From NCBI GenBank assembly GCA_027001895.1, contig JALTLP010000058.1:1-25228 (forward strand): a stretch of 25,228 bases of DNA, read 5' to 3'. Below, one piece after another: positions 1-6,436 of this stretch. Position 1 is the first letter of the stretch; each line of letters begins with the position of its first letter. Below the pieces are notes generated by a model. It saw nothing but the letters and a program-made list of their open reading frames with translations, had not been told where the DNA came from and ran no database searches. A program made the translations under genes and the position numbers. This DNA comes from Chromatiales bacterium (GTDB lineage Bacteria; Pseudomonadota; Gammaproteobacteria; UBA6429; Thiohalophilaceae).

Positions 1-58
1 TACAGCCTGCTTCCTTCCACAGAACGTCATCGATATTTTTGAATGTTTGTTCGAACAT
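1..58 (-). CDS. hsdM: Type I restriction-modification DNA methylase subunit HsdM, N-terminal fragment
   Basis: Only the first 19 codons lie in the window; the gene runs off the left edge. The visible protein begins MFEQTFKNIDDVLWKEAGC, which I recognise as the conserved start of the N-6 adenine methylase (M) subunit of type I restriction-modification systems, where it opens the N-terminal helical HsdM domain. The full protein would modify adenines at a bipartite recognition site together with HsdS, and HsdR would cut unmodified DNA. The ATG lies 8 bp after the stop codon of the antitoxin-like gene and has only a weak GAAG ribosome-binding sequence, so translational coupling to that gene is likely. 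The identification rests on a short but characteristic stretch. Confidence 0.8.
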   Translation of the reverse strand, partial: MFEQTFKNIDDVLWKEAGC

Positions 59-66
59 GTTTTTCT

Positions 67-279
67 TCAACCTTTTTGGTTTGCGACTTGTGCAGAACGA
101 TTACCACCTCTGACATCGGCGTCCCTCTGGTCTGCCAAGACCAGACGCTCATACTCTTCTACCGACAATACGACGACAAAGGGCCGCCCATGCTTCTGAA
201 CAATGACTGGCTCCGCACGGGCTGCATCCATTAACCGCCCGAACCCGTTTTTCGCGTCTTTTGAGGAAATATGCTTCAT
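67..279 (-). CDS. Phd/YefM family antitoxin-like protein upstream of hsdM
   Basis: A 70-residue protein starting MKHISSKDAKNGFGRLMDAA. The pattern matches the Phd/YefM fold: an N-terminal AKNxFGRLxDAA helix, the strand PVIVQKHGRPFVVVLS and then the helix VEEYERL. These proteins are normally DNA-binding antitoxins that repress their own operon and neutralise a toxin through a flexible C-terminal tail. I chose the ATG at 279 because a GGTGA sequence lies 5 bases upstream; an in-frame GTG at 288 is possible. No toxin follows: the next gene, 8 bp downstream, is hsdM. The C-terminal tail (residues ~55-70, charged and Gln/Asn rich) is short. It may act as a transcriptional controller of the restriction system rather than as an antitoxin; that part is inference. 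Confidence 0.8.
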   Translation of the reverse strand: MKHISSKDAKNGFGRLMDAARAEPVIVQKHGRPFVVVLSVEEYERLVLADQRDADVRGGNRSAQVANQKG

Positions 280-291
280 ATCAATCACCAG

Positions 292-312
292 TTATGGCTA
301 TTTCAGCCATAA
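292..312. promoter_or_regulatory. Palindromic operator in front of the antitoxin-hsdM operon
   Basis: An exact inverted repeat, TTATGGCT (292-299) and AGCCATAA (305-312), is separated by 5 bases. A further ATGGCC half-like motif follows at 312-317. It lies 13-33 bp upstream of the antitoxin ATG and overlaps the predicted -10 element. Phd/YefM proteins commonly bind such palindromes to repress their own promoter, so this is the likely autoregulatory site. Confidence 0.55.
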
Positions 313-337
313 TGGCCAAAAACAGCGCATTATGCAA
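309..337 (-). promoter_or_regulatory. Candidate sigma-70 promoter for antitoxin-hsdM
   Basis: On the minus strand, TTGCAT (337-332) and CATTAT (314-309) are separated by 17 bases. The -35 matches consensus at 3 of 6 positions and the -10 at 4 of 6. The palindrome at 292-312 overlaps the -10, which fits repression by promoter occlusion. Confidence 0.35.
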
Positions 338-681
338 CTGCGTAATTTAAAACAGGTTTTGCCACAAATTTGCCAAATCCAGGCATAATCTCTGAAAGCA
401 GCCCCCAGGACTCCTGCGCTTCTTTAGCCTCAAAACCATATGCATCAAAAGTTACCTGTATGCCCACATGCCCCATTAATTTTTGAAGTCTTTTGAGATT
501 GGTGTGCTTCTGTATGAACATCGAGGAAAAAAAGTGGCGTAATGTATAAAGCGTATATCTTAGTCAGCACAGTAACATTGCCATTAATTTCTTCCTCTAA
601 TATTAGCTGCGCTTCTTTCATTAGGTGATACCAAGCTCTTGATCGAAAATTATCTACAGTTGCGCTGTTCCCGCTTTGTAG
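330..681 (-). pseudogene. Truncated, frameshifted tyrosine recombinase (phage-type integrase)
   Basis: The C-terminal part of a site-specific tyrosine recombinase can be read across two frames. The upstream part (about 681-543) reads NFRSRAWYHLMKEAQL and leads to ALY. The reading then has to shift at position 542, where one base stands in place of a codon (net loss of 2 bases), to continue LRHFFSSMFIQKH...LQKLMGHVGIQVTFDAYG. The conserved box II elements are present: LRH, LMGH and the Tyr in FDAYG that would be the nucleophile. The N-terminal domain and the first catalytic Arg region are missing, and the sequence beyond ~681 matches a different remnant on the other strand. It is therefore a dead integrase, marking past integration beside ffh. 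The stop is the TAA at 332-330. Confidence 0.75.
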
Positions 682-807
682 CGGTATAGTGAATTTGGAG
701 ACTACAACAAAGGTAAATGGCTTTACCAAATAGGCTACCTGTTTGGCTTAACCGATGCTGCACCGGATGGTACGTTGAAGTTTGTTGTTGAGTACGAGTT
801 TAGGTAA
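682..807 (+). pseudogene. C-terminal remnant of an outer-membrane beta-barrel-like protein
   Basis: After a TAG at 679-681, a plus-strand frame runs to TAA at 805-807 and reads RYSEFGDYNKGKWLYQIGYL, then FGLTDAAPDGTLKFVVEYEF. The alternating aromatic/hydrophobic strands and the terminal ...VVEYEFR resemble the last strands of a bacterial outer-membrane protein. There is no start codon or ribosome-binding site. It is antisense to the frame that would extend the integrase remnant, so position ~681 looks like a junction between two unrelated fragments. I do not recognise the parent family with certainty. Confidence 0.4.
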
Positions 808-857
808 CGAGTCATTCCCACTTGACGGAGCCCAGTCATTGTTTTTCATATCCGGCT

Positions 858-949
858 GACTAACACTTAATTAAGCTGCCCGTAATGCATTGTGGTTTTT
901 GTGGCAAAAGAGCGCAGCGATGCCACAAAAGGTGCAATGTGTTATGGGT
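858..949 (-). repeat. attC-like long imperfect hairpin downstream of a small gene
   Basis: Nested inverted repeats span about 90 bases. The outer arms are TAACAC (861-866) and GTGTTA (939-944); the middle arms are CATTG (888-892) and CAATG (935-939); the inner arms are TTTTGTGGC (897-905) and GCCACAAAA (922-930). On the minus strand the element starts CCATAACAC, has ATCGCTGCGCTC in the loop and ends GCTTAATTAAGTGTTAGTC. That resembles the R''/L'' ... L'/R' layout of integron attC sites, ending in GTTAG. It begins 23 bases after the stop codon of the minus-strand gene at 972-1370, where a cassette attC would sit. The arms are asymmetric and R'' is not canonical, so it may be decayed or simply a hairpin. 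Confidence 0.35.
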
Positions 950-971
950 CAGTTTGAATTTCTTATAAGGA

Positions 972-1370
972 TTAATTTTTCTCTATAAATGGCCGCAACA
1001 AAAAACCAACCGCTGATATTCCACATAAATATAAAACCAACCAAAATGCGTTATTAAATAATGTTTCTAATAACATTAAAGAAGCCTTTAAAGCAAATAG
1101 CTTATGCTTTATAACCTCACATTTGGCTTGTGATTTTTTCTGTTTACTACAATCAATTTTCTCTGTAATTTTAATTTGCAGCTTCTCTTCTAATGTATAT
1201 TTTTCTTTGTATGCCTCAATATCCTTTTCATATAAAAATGGTCCATATTGTGATAGCGACAACATTGCAAACGAAATTAGAGCTACACCTCCTTTAAAAA
1301 TTCCACTATAACCTTCTTTACTACATATTGTTTGGTATAAGTATCCAACCAATTTATCAATGTTATTCAT
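972..1370 (-). CDS. Hypothetical small membrane protein with two transmembrane segments
   Basis: A 132-residue protein of no family I recognise. Residues ~24-45 (GIFKGGVALISFAMLSLSQY) form a first hydrophobic segment. A charged, lysine/glutamate-rich stretch follows (about 48-85), containing two cysteines (in IDCSKQKKSQAKCE) that might form a disulfide. Residues ~105-127 (FWLVLYLCGISAVGFLLRPF) form a second membrane segment. The ATG is supported by AGGAT 6 bases upstream. The DNA is strikingly AT-rich compared with ffh. It is the last gene of the minus-strand accessory cluster, 77 bp after the PH-like membrane gene, and an attC-like hairpin follows it. No function can be assigned. Confidence 0.7.
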   Translation of the reverse strand: MNNIDKLVGYLYQTICSKEGYSGIFKGGVALISFAMLSLSQYGPFLYEKDIEAYKEKYTLEEKLQIKITEKIDCSKQKKSQAKCEVIKHKLFALKASLMLLETLFNNAFWLVLYLCGISAVGFLLRPFIEKN

Positions 1371-1447
1371 TTTTCATCCTAGCATAGAGATGATAAGTAT
1401 CAATTAGCCAGCCTGAGTTTGTGTGATTGATATATTCTTTAAAAAAT

Positions 1448-2002
1448 TCAGGCTTGAACTGTCTGATTAATAGACTCTTTGTAACTTTCAACAAGACTAT
1501 TAATTTCTGCCTGTAGTTTTTTTGCATTTGACATCATATATTCCGACCTTCGTGACGTTATACCTTCAGTACCATCAATATTAATGGTTCCAAAATTAAA
1601 TAACCAAGCCCAAAAGCTGGTATTGTATGAAGCATTATGGATTTGATAGGGTGCGTAATTATATTCAAATTTTTTCCATGGAAGAATACCGCCTTTTATC
1701 GTAACACCACCAGTATGAACAATACATTCAACGGTGTTATTTAAGAACACATGATATATTGTACTTAAAATGACTATAACCAATAAAGACAATATGATTA
1801 ATTTTTTAACGTAAACTAAAACATGTATAGTGCTCTCTGATAATTCAATATTAAAATTGCTTAAAAATGAAGAAACACGATTTTCCGTAATTTCAGGCAT
1901 ATAATAGTACATAGCAATAAAAATCCCCAGAAACAAAGTATTACCAAAAACTATTAACGCCGAAGATAACCAGTGTTTCTTGATTTTATAAATAATTTCC
2001 AT
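1448..2002 (-). CDS. Membrane protein with a bacterial PH-like domain
   Basis: A 184-residue protein. Two transmembrane helices (about residues 12-33, SSALIVFGNTLFLGIFIAMY, and 66-85, KLIILSLLVIVILSTIYHVF) flank a short polar loop. A C-terminal globular part (about 90-175) follows, containing the pattern VECIVHTGGVTIKGGILPWK ... INIDGTEGI. This two-helix-plus-strands layout resembles small bacterial pleckstrin-homology (bPH2/DUF304-like) membrane proteins, whose roles are mostly unknown. A GGTGG sequence lies upstream of the ATG. It follows the tiny gene at 2056-2226 by 53 bp and precedes the other two-helix membrane gene, so the two may form a pair. The PH assignment is by pattern and would need a structure comparison. 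Confidence 0.7.
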   Translation of the reverse strand: MEIIYKIKKHWLSSALIVFGNTLFLGIFIAMYYYMPEITENRVSSFLSNFNIELSESTIHVLVYVKKLIILSLLVIVILSTIYHVFLNNTVECIVHTGGVTIKGGILPWKKFEYNYAPYQIHNASYNTSFWAWLFNFGTINIDGTEGITSRRSEYMMSNAKKLQAEINSLVESYKESINQTVQA

Positions 2003-2055
2003 TTTTATATTTCCACCTAAAGAAAAGGATCATCGAAACAACTTGTTTTGTGTGT

Positions 2056-2226
2056 TTACGATTCATCTTTTAATTTAAGCGCCTTAAGTTTATATTTATC
2101 TGCTACATGCACAGCAACAGTAGAAAGTTTAATAAACGCATTTTCTGGCGCCACTTCATTTAACAAGGGCGTTTTCTGTTTTTCAATATTTGACATATGA
2201 ATATATTTTTTATTCTTTCTCATCAT
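2056..2226 (-). CDS. Hypothetical 56-residue protein overlapping the preceding ORF
   Basis: A small soluble basic protein that starts MMRKNKKYIHMSNIEKQK and ends KYKLKALKLKDES. I chose the ATG at 2226 because GAGGA lies 5 bases upstream (GAGGATAAAGATG); an internal ATG at 2196 (MSNIEK) is an alternative without a clear ribosome-binding site. The start lies inside the end of the upstream 64-residue ORF (17-bp overlap in another frame), which suggests translational coupling. No recognisable domain. Confidence 0.5.
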   Translation of the reverse strand: MMRKNKKYIHMSNIEKQKTPLLNEVAPENAFIKLSTVAVHVADKYKLKALKLKDES

Positions 2227-2404
2227 CTTTATCCTCGTTATCCAGATCAAATCCACCTGAAGCCAGTCCCTTCGGCTCTTTATTAGAATCTGACAGCATC
2301 GACTCCATTTGAGTTTTTACTACAGAACGTGCCACATCTTCTAGTGATGGTTGTTTTTTCTTTTTTCTATGTTCGTGTAAAGACTTTACTTTTTTATCTG
2401 TCAT
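2210..2404 (-). CDS. Hypothetical 64-residue charged protein
   Basis: A small protein with a strongly basic N-terminus (KSLHEHRKKKKQ), a predicted helix in the middle (SLEDVARSVVKTQMESMLSD) and a very acidic C-terminus (DLDNEDKDDEKE). Its ATG overlaps the TGA of the GNAT-like gene in an ATGA arrangement, with AGGAT 7 bases upstream, so the two are translationally coupled. Charge segregation of this kind suggests a partner-binding or nucleic-acid-binding protein, but I recognise no family. Confidence 0.6.
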   Translation of the reverse strand: MTDKKVKSLHEHRKKKKQPSLEDVARSVVKTQMESMLSDSNKEPKGLASGGFDLDNEDKDDEKE

Positions 2405-2925
2405 AGTGTTAATCCTGATAATTTTTTATACAAATAATTTCCCTTAGCAACATATTTGAATCCCTCTGCAGCATAATAATTTTTCACTGCGTCATTTAAA
2501 GGATTCATCACTCTTATTTCAGAAGCTCCTAACGCTGATGCGTATACAGCCATTGCCGCAATCACGGCAGGAAATACTTTTATTTCTCTTTCCTCTGGAC
2601 TCCCCTCTATCACATCCAGACGCAGCGATGTACCAGCATAAGTAGGACGACCTAAAGATAAACTAACAAGCTTATTCTTGTGCCAAAGTGCTAATTCAAA
2701 TCTTTTGGGATGACGGAATCTAAAAGAGCTATATCCTTCTACCCAATTCCAGTCAACAAGACGTTCCGGTAAAAGTGTCCACATTTTTGATGCTTTTAAA
2801 GCAGCTTCATCAATGAGTTTGAAACGCAAAGATAAACCTTGCGGAACCTGAGAAGATATTGCTCTAAGAGCGGTTTTTCTTATTTCATTGTAACGCCGTT
2901 CGGCATCTAAGTGTGTCGCTAACAT
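2401..2925 (-). CDS. GNAT-like acyltransferase-fold protein
   Basis: A 174-residue protein starting MLATHLDAERRYNEIRKTAL. The start is set by a strong GGAGGA 7 bases before the ATG at 2925; the frame also contains an upstream ATG (2958) that lacks such a signal. The C-terminal part (VIAAMAVYASALGASEIRVM followed by NPLNDAVKNYYAAEGFKYV) has the helix-strand-helix arrangement of the GNAT fold, with the usual N-x-A-x-x-x-Y-x-x-x-GF end motif. The canonical acetyl-CoA loop (R/Q-x-x-G-x-G/A) is not obvious. It heads the accessory cluster, 115 bp downstream of ffh on the same strand, and is coupled (ATGA) to the next small ORF. Substrate unknown. Confidence 0.65.
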   Translation of the reverse strand: MLATHLDAERRYNEIRKTALRAISSQVPQGLSLRFKLIDEAALKASKMWTLLPERLVDWNWVEGYSSFRFRHPKRFELALWHKNKLVSLSLGRPTYAGTSLRLDVIEGSPEEREIKVFPAVIAAMAVYASALGASEIRVMNPLNDAVKNYYAAEGFKYVAKGNYLYKKLSGLTL

Positions 2926-3040
2926 TTCCAATCCTCCATAATTAAAATATGTATGCAAATCAAACAGACATCAGTACGTTGAATCGTTATGCCAATAATG
3001 CTCTTTTACTTTGCTCGGCATACCTAAGGGTGGGAGAAAC

Positions 3041-4399
3041 TTAAAACCCCATCCCCGGCGGCATTTGTCCTTTCATGCCTCGCATCATTTTCGCCATGCC
3101 ACCTTTACCCATTTTCTTCATCATTTTCTGCATCTGGGTAAATTGTTTTAACAGGCGATTCACGTCCTGCACCTGTGTGCCGGAACCGGCGGCGATGCGA
3201 CGCTTGCGCGAACCTTTAATAACTGCTGGAAACTGGCGTTCATGCGGTGTCATCGAATTAACGATGGCAATCATTCGGTTTATATTTTTAGGGTCGACCT
3301 GACCTTTCGCTGCCGCAGGTAAATTCCCCATGCCGGGCAGTTTATCCATTAAACCGGCAATGCCGCCCATTTTATTCATTTGTTCAAACTGTTCTTTAAA
3401 GTCTTCCAGGTCGAAACCTTTGCCTTTTTTAATTTTTTTAGCGAGCTTCTGTGCTTTTTCGACATCAATATTTTTTTGTACATCTTCAACCAGTGAAACC
3501 ACGTCACCCATATCAAGGATACGTGAGGCCACCCGGTCTGGATGAAACACTTCCAGTGCCGTTGTTTTTTCTCCGACACCGAGGAATTTAATCGGCTTGC
3601 CGGTTATCTGCCGAATCGACAATGCCGCACCACCGCGGGCATCACCGTCTGTTTTGGTCAGCACCACACCGGTTAATGGTAAGGCTTCATCGAAGGCTTT
3701 GGCAGTATTGGCTGCATCCTGTCCCGTCATGCTATCGACCACAAACAGGGTTTCAGCAGGGTTAGCAACCTTATGGATGGCCTTGATTTCATCCATCATT
3801 TCAGCGTCAACATGTAAACGACCGGCGGTATCAATGATGACGACATCAATCTGTTTAACGGCAGCTTCTTTAATGGCCTTTTTGGCAATATCCACCGGTT
3901 TTTGTTTTTCGTTACTCGGGAAGAAAGTTGCGCCGACTTCGCCGGCCACGGTTTCGAGCTGCTTGATTGCGGCTGGGCGATAAATATCGGCACTCACAAC
4001 CAGGCTGGACTTTTTCTGGCTTTCTTTAAGCCAGCGTGCCAGCTTGGCAACCGTTGTGGTTTTACCCGCACCTTGTAAACCGGCCATTAAAATAACCGCT
4101 GGGGGTTGAACGCTTAGGTTCAGGCCCGTGCTGACCTCACCCATCATTTTAACAAGCTCGTCGTTAACGACTTTAACAAAGGTCTGCCCTGGGGTGAGGC
4201 TTTTAAGTACGGCCTCGCCCATCGCCTGTTGGCGAACATGCTCGATAAAGTCTTTAACAACCGGCAGTGCAACATCGGCCTCAAGCAAAGCCATGCGTAC
4301 TTCACGCAGGGTGTCTTTAATATTGTCTTCTGTAATACGACCCACACCACGCACGTTGCGTAGCGTCTGGCCCAGGCGTTCGGTTAAACCGTCAAACAT
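3041..4399 (-). CDS. ffh: Signal recognition particle GTPase Ffh (SRP54)
   Basis: A 452-residue protein, the usual bacterial Ffh length. It binds 4.5S RNA and nascent signal sequences and, with FtsY, delivers ribosomes to the inner membrane. Residues 1-~90 form the helical N domain. The G domain carries GLQGAGKT (107-114), DTAGR (190-194) and TKTDGDARGG (248-257). The methionine-rich M domain (about 325-452) has the RNA-binding region SRKRRIAAGSGT and ends in many Met/Gly/Lys residues. It sits beside an accessory island rather than the rpsP-rimM-trmD-rplS genes that often follow ffh in gammaproteobacteria. I see no clear terminator after it, so read-through into the GNAT-like gene is possible. 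Confidence 0.97.
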   Translation of the reverse strand: MFDGLTERLGQTLRNVRGVGRITEDNIKDTLREVRMALLEADVALPVVKDFIEHVRQQAMGEAVLKSLTPGQTFVKVVNDELVKMMGEVSTGLNLSVQPPAVILMAGLQGAGKTTTVAKLARWLKESQKKSSLVVSADIYRPAAIKQLETVAGEVGATFFPSNEKQKPVDIAKKAIKEAAVKQIDVVIIDTAGRLHVDAEMMDEIKAIHKVANPAETLFVVDSMTGQDAANTAKAFDEALPLTGVVLTKTDGDARGGAALSIRQITGKPIKFLGVGEKTTALEVFHPDRVASRILDMGDVVSLVEDVQKNIDVEKAQKLAKKIKKGKGFDLEDFKEQFEQMNKMGGIAGLMDKLPGMGNLPAAAKGQVDPKNINRMIAIVNSMTPHERQFPAVIKGSRKRRIAAGSGTQVQDVNRLLKQFTQMQKMMKKMGKGGMAKMMRGMKGQMPPGMGF

Positions 4400-4436
4400 A
4401 GTCGTTAACTCTGAAAATAGTAAAATTTAATTGCAA

Positions 4437-4467
4437 ATTATAACCTATAGCGGCTGTTTAAACGCAA
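4437..4467 (-). promoter_or_regulatory. Candidate promoter of ffh
   Basis: On the minus strand a consensus -10, TATAAT (4442-4437), is preceded at 19 bases by TTGCGT (4467-4462, 3 of 6 matches). It lies 38 bp upstream of the ffh ATG, between ffh and the MBL-fold gene. Confidence 0.5.
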
Positions 4468-4500
4468 CTCAGCGGGGAAATAAATGGCATTAAACACGGG

Positions 4501-5262
4501 TTAAAAATGGAAGGTTTTATGTCCTTGCAGAGAATGAATTACCTGGCCTGAAATAGCCTGCTTGCATTCTTGCAGGATAATGTTTTCTACGCCCGGTTTA
4601 TTATGGGTAATATAAATGTCCGGATGGTGTTGCAACTTTTTTATATCATCACCAAGCAAGGCTGCACAATAATGACCGGCAATTTTGCACAGCTCCTTGT
4701 CCGTATTGGCAAAAGCCGCCTCGACAATCAGCACATCAAGGTTATTATGCCTGTTTAAGGCATCCCAGAAAGTGTCATTGGTGGTAGTATCGCCACTGAA
4801 GGCAAACGATTTACCCGCACTTTCAACCCGGTAGCCCACACCTGCCACAGCATGATTAACCTTTATCATCTCGAAATCGCGACCATTAAGATCGATAGAC
4901 TCCCCCGGCTCCATAATGCGGTATTTTAAGACCGGCGCTTCGGTTGGCAGCCTGGAAAAGTCGGGCCAGATGGTGTTATTAAAAATATGGGTTTGCAATG
5001 CATTAAGCGTTTCTGCCTGGGCATGGATAACAACCGGCTGCTCAATTTTTTCGAATATGGTATCAATCAGTAACGGTATACCCGCAATATGATCCAGATG
5101 AGAATGCGTCACAAAAATATGCTTTATCTGCGACATTTCCTCAAGGCTTAAATCCCCCACGCCAGTACCGGCATCGATTAAGATGTCTTTGTCTACCAAT
5201 AAGCTGGTCGTTCGTAAATCGACCCCAACTCCGCCACTGCACCCCAAGACCCTCAAATCCAT
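4501..5262 (-). CDS. MBL-fold metallohydrolase, class II cyclic-nucleotide phosphodiesterase-like
   Basis: A 253-residue metallo-beta-lactamase-fold enzyme. The metal-binding signature THSHLDH is at 52-58 (H53, H55, D57, H58). Further likely ligands are H137 (KVNHAVAG), D158 (FSGDTTTND) and H220 (YITHNKPG). The segment HSHLDHIAGIPLLIDT and the later IWPDFSRLP resemble class II 3',5'-cyclic nucleotide phosphodiesterases, so hydrolysis of cAMP or a related phosphodiester is a reasonable guess. An RNase Z-like or other phosphodiesterase activity is not excluded. No signal peptide is present, so it is cytoplasmic. The ATG is supported by AGGA 7 bases upstream. It lies 101 bp upstream of ffh on the same strand but ffh has its own promoter-like sequence. 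Confidence 0.85.
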   Translation of the reverse strand: MDLRVLGCSGGVGVDLRTTSLLVDKDILIDAGTGVGDLSLEEMSQIKHIFVTHSHLDHIAGIPLLIDTIFEKIEQPVVIHAQAETLNALQTHIFNNTIWPDFSRLPTEAPVLKYRIMEPGESIDLNGRDFEMIKVNHAVAGVGYRVESAGKSFAFSGDTTTNDTFWDALNRHNNLDVLIVEAAFANTDKELCKIAGHYCAALLGDDIKKLQHHPDIYITHNKPGVENIILQECKQAISGQVIHSLQGHKTFHF

Positions 5263-5297
5263 CGAGTTTTCCTAATCTCTTTTATTAATTCTGTATC

Positions 5298-5325
5298 AGT
5301 ATAAATCATATTTTTACGATGTCAT
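5298..5325 (-). promoter_or_regulatory. Candidate sigma-70 promoter of the MBL-fold gene
   Basis: On the minus strand, ATGACA (5325-5320) and TATACT (5303-5298) are separated by 16 bases; each matches consensus at 5 of 6 positions. The -10 is about 35 bp upstream of the ATG at 5262. No other gene lies in this 298-bp divergent spacer. Confidence 0.55.
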
Positions 5326-5452
5326 TTTTATGCTATTTTTGTACAAATAACGACCATATTATGCCTGCTTTGGCGCTAATTTATAGCGTTAATCTGCATT
5401 TTTAGCATGGATTTTGTTCAGTTGTCTGCCGACCTGCTCACAGCCCTGCTTT

Positions 5453-5481
5453 TTGTCATTAATGAGAAAGCGCCGCATAAA
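5453..5481 (+). promoter_or_regulatory. Candidate sigma-70 promoter of the ypjD-like gene
   Basis: TTGTCA (5453-5458, 5 of 6) and CATAAA (5476-5481, 4 of 6) are separated by 17 bases, 80 bp upstream of the plus-strand ATG at 5561. Confidence 0.4.
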
Positions 5482-5560
5482 TTAACTTTTATTTCGGCTT
5501 CAAGCTATGCGATGATTACTTAATTAATATTCAAATTAAAACACAACAAGACCACAATAA

Positions 5561-6361
5561 ATGATTTTAAGCATTGTTTGTATTACCTTTTACCTGCTTG
5601 CAGCCGCAATTATGCTGCGCCATACCCGCTCAAAAACTGACAGCGGTCTATCAAAACCCAAACTACTGGCCGTTGGCATGGCTGCGGTTCTGTTACATGC
5701 CTATATCCTGTTCAGCTTCAATCTGTACTCACCGCAAGGCCTCGACTTAAGCGTATTTACTGTTTTATCCCTTGTCAGCTGGATAACCGCCAGCTTTCTT
5801 ATACTTGCCGCGCTTAGTCAGCCGGTTGAATGCCTGACCGTGCTGGTATTTCCTTTGGCCGCCGTTACCCTGTTACTGCGGATTATAAGCGACCAGCATC
5901 ATTACCTGTCAAACCTGTCGAGTGGCCTCGAAACCCATATCCTGCTTTCTATTATTGCCTATAGTGTTCTAAGCATTGCCGCCGTACAAAGTCTTCTCCT
6001 TTATATACAGGACTACCACCTGCACAATAAGCAACCCGGTGGTTTTATCAGTGCCTTACCATCCCTGGAAACCATGGAAGTCCTGATGTTCAGGATGATT
6101 GGCCTGGGGTTTATCCTGTTAACCGTTTCCTTAATATCAGGCTTTCCTTACCTGGAAGATATTCATCAGCAACATTTAACCCATAAAATAATACTGTCTT
6201 CGATTGCCTGGTTTGTCTTTGCAATCCTGTTATGGGGGCGCTGGCAATTTGGCTGGCGAGGTCAGATTGCCATTCGCTGGACAATAGGTGGCTTCGTATT
6301 ACTAATGCTGGCTTATTTCGGCAGTAAAGTGGTGCTCGAAATTATTTTGCAACGCCCGTAA
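5561..6361 (+). CDS. ypjD: YpjD/CcsA-family cytochrome c assembly-like inner-membrane protein
   Basis: A 266-residue integral membrane protein with about eight hydrophobic segments. It belongs to the CcsA/YpjD branch of cytochrome c assembly proteins: conserved histidines at 46 (LLHAYIL), 126 (ETHILLSIIAYS) and 208 (LTHKIILSSIAW), and a C-terminal WGRWQFGWRG (225-234) before the last helix. Family members are linked to haem handling, but E. coli YpjD has no firmly established role. The ATG has no strong ribosome-binding site (upstream AACAAGACCACAATAA). Divergent from the MBL-fold gene and ffh; this ffh-ypjD-corB neighbourhood is common in gammaproteobacteria. A weak AGCGC/GCGCT hairpin follows the stop. 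Confidence 0.85.
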   Translation: MILSIVCITFYLLAAAIMLRHTRSKTDSGLSKPKLLAVGMAAVLLHAYILFSFNLYSPQGLDLSVFTVLSLVSWITASFLILAALSQPVECLTVLVFPLAAVTLLLRIISDQHHYLSNLSSGLETHILLSIIAYSVLSIAAVQSLLLYIQDYHLHNKQPGGFISALPSLETMEVLMFRMIGLGFILLTVSLISGFPYLEDIHQQHLTHKIILSSIAWFVFAILLWGRWQFGWRGQIAIRWTIGGFVLLMLAYFGSKVVLEIILQRP

Positions 6362-6436
6362 AGCGCTTCTGCGCTTGACAGCTTGCTCTAAAATTCATAA
6401 AACTAGACTAACGCAATAACACGGGTCATAACCTCT

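Noticed and set aside
43..234. Plus-strand 63-residue frame at the left edge
   Set aside because: It is antisense to the clearly recognisable hsdM start and Phd-like gene.
1410..1454. AGCCTGA/TCAGGCT inverted repeat between the two small membrane genes as a second attC site
   Set aside because: A 31-base loop, no conserved core motifs, and the right arm lies inside the coding end of the upstream gene.
6362..6375. AGCGC-TTCT-GCGCT hairpin after the ypjD-like gene as a terminator
   Set aside because: Only a 5-bp stem and no U-tract; the CBS gene follows closely and is probably co-transcribed.
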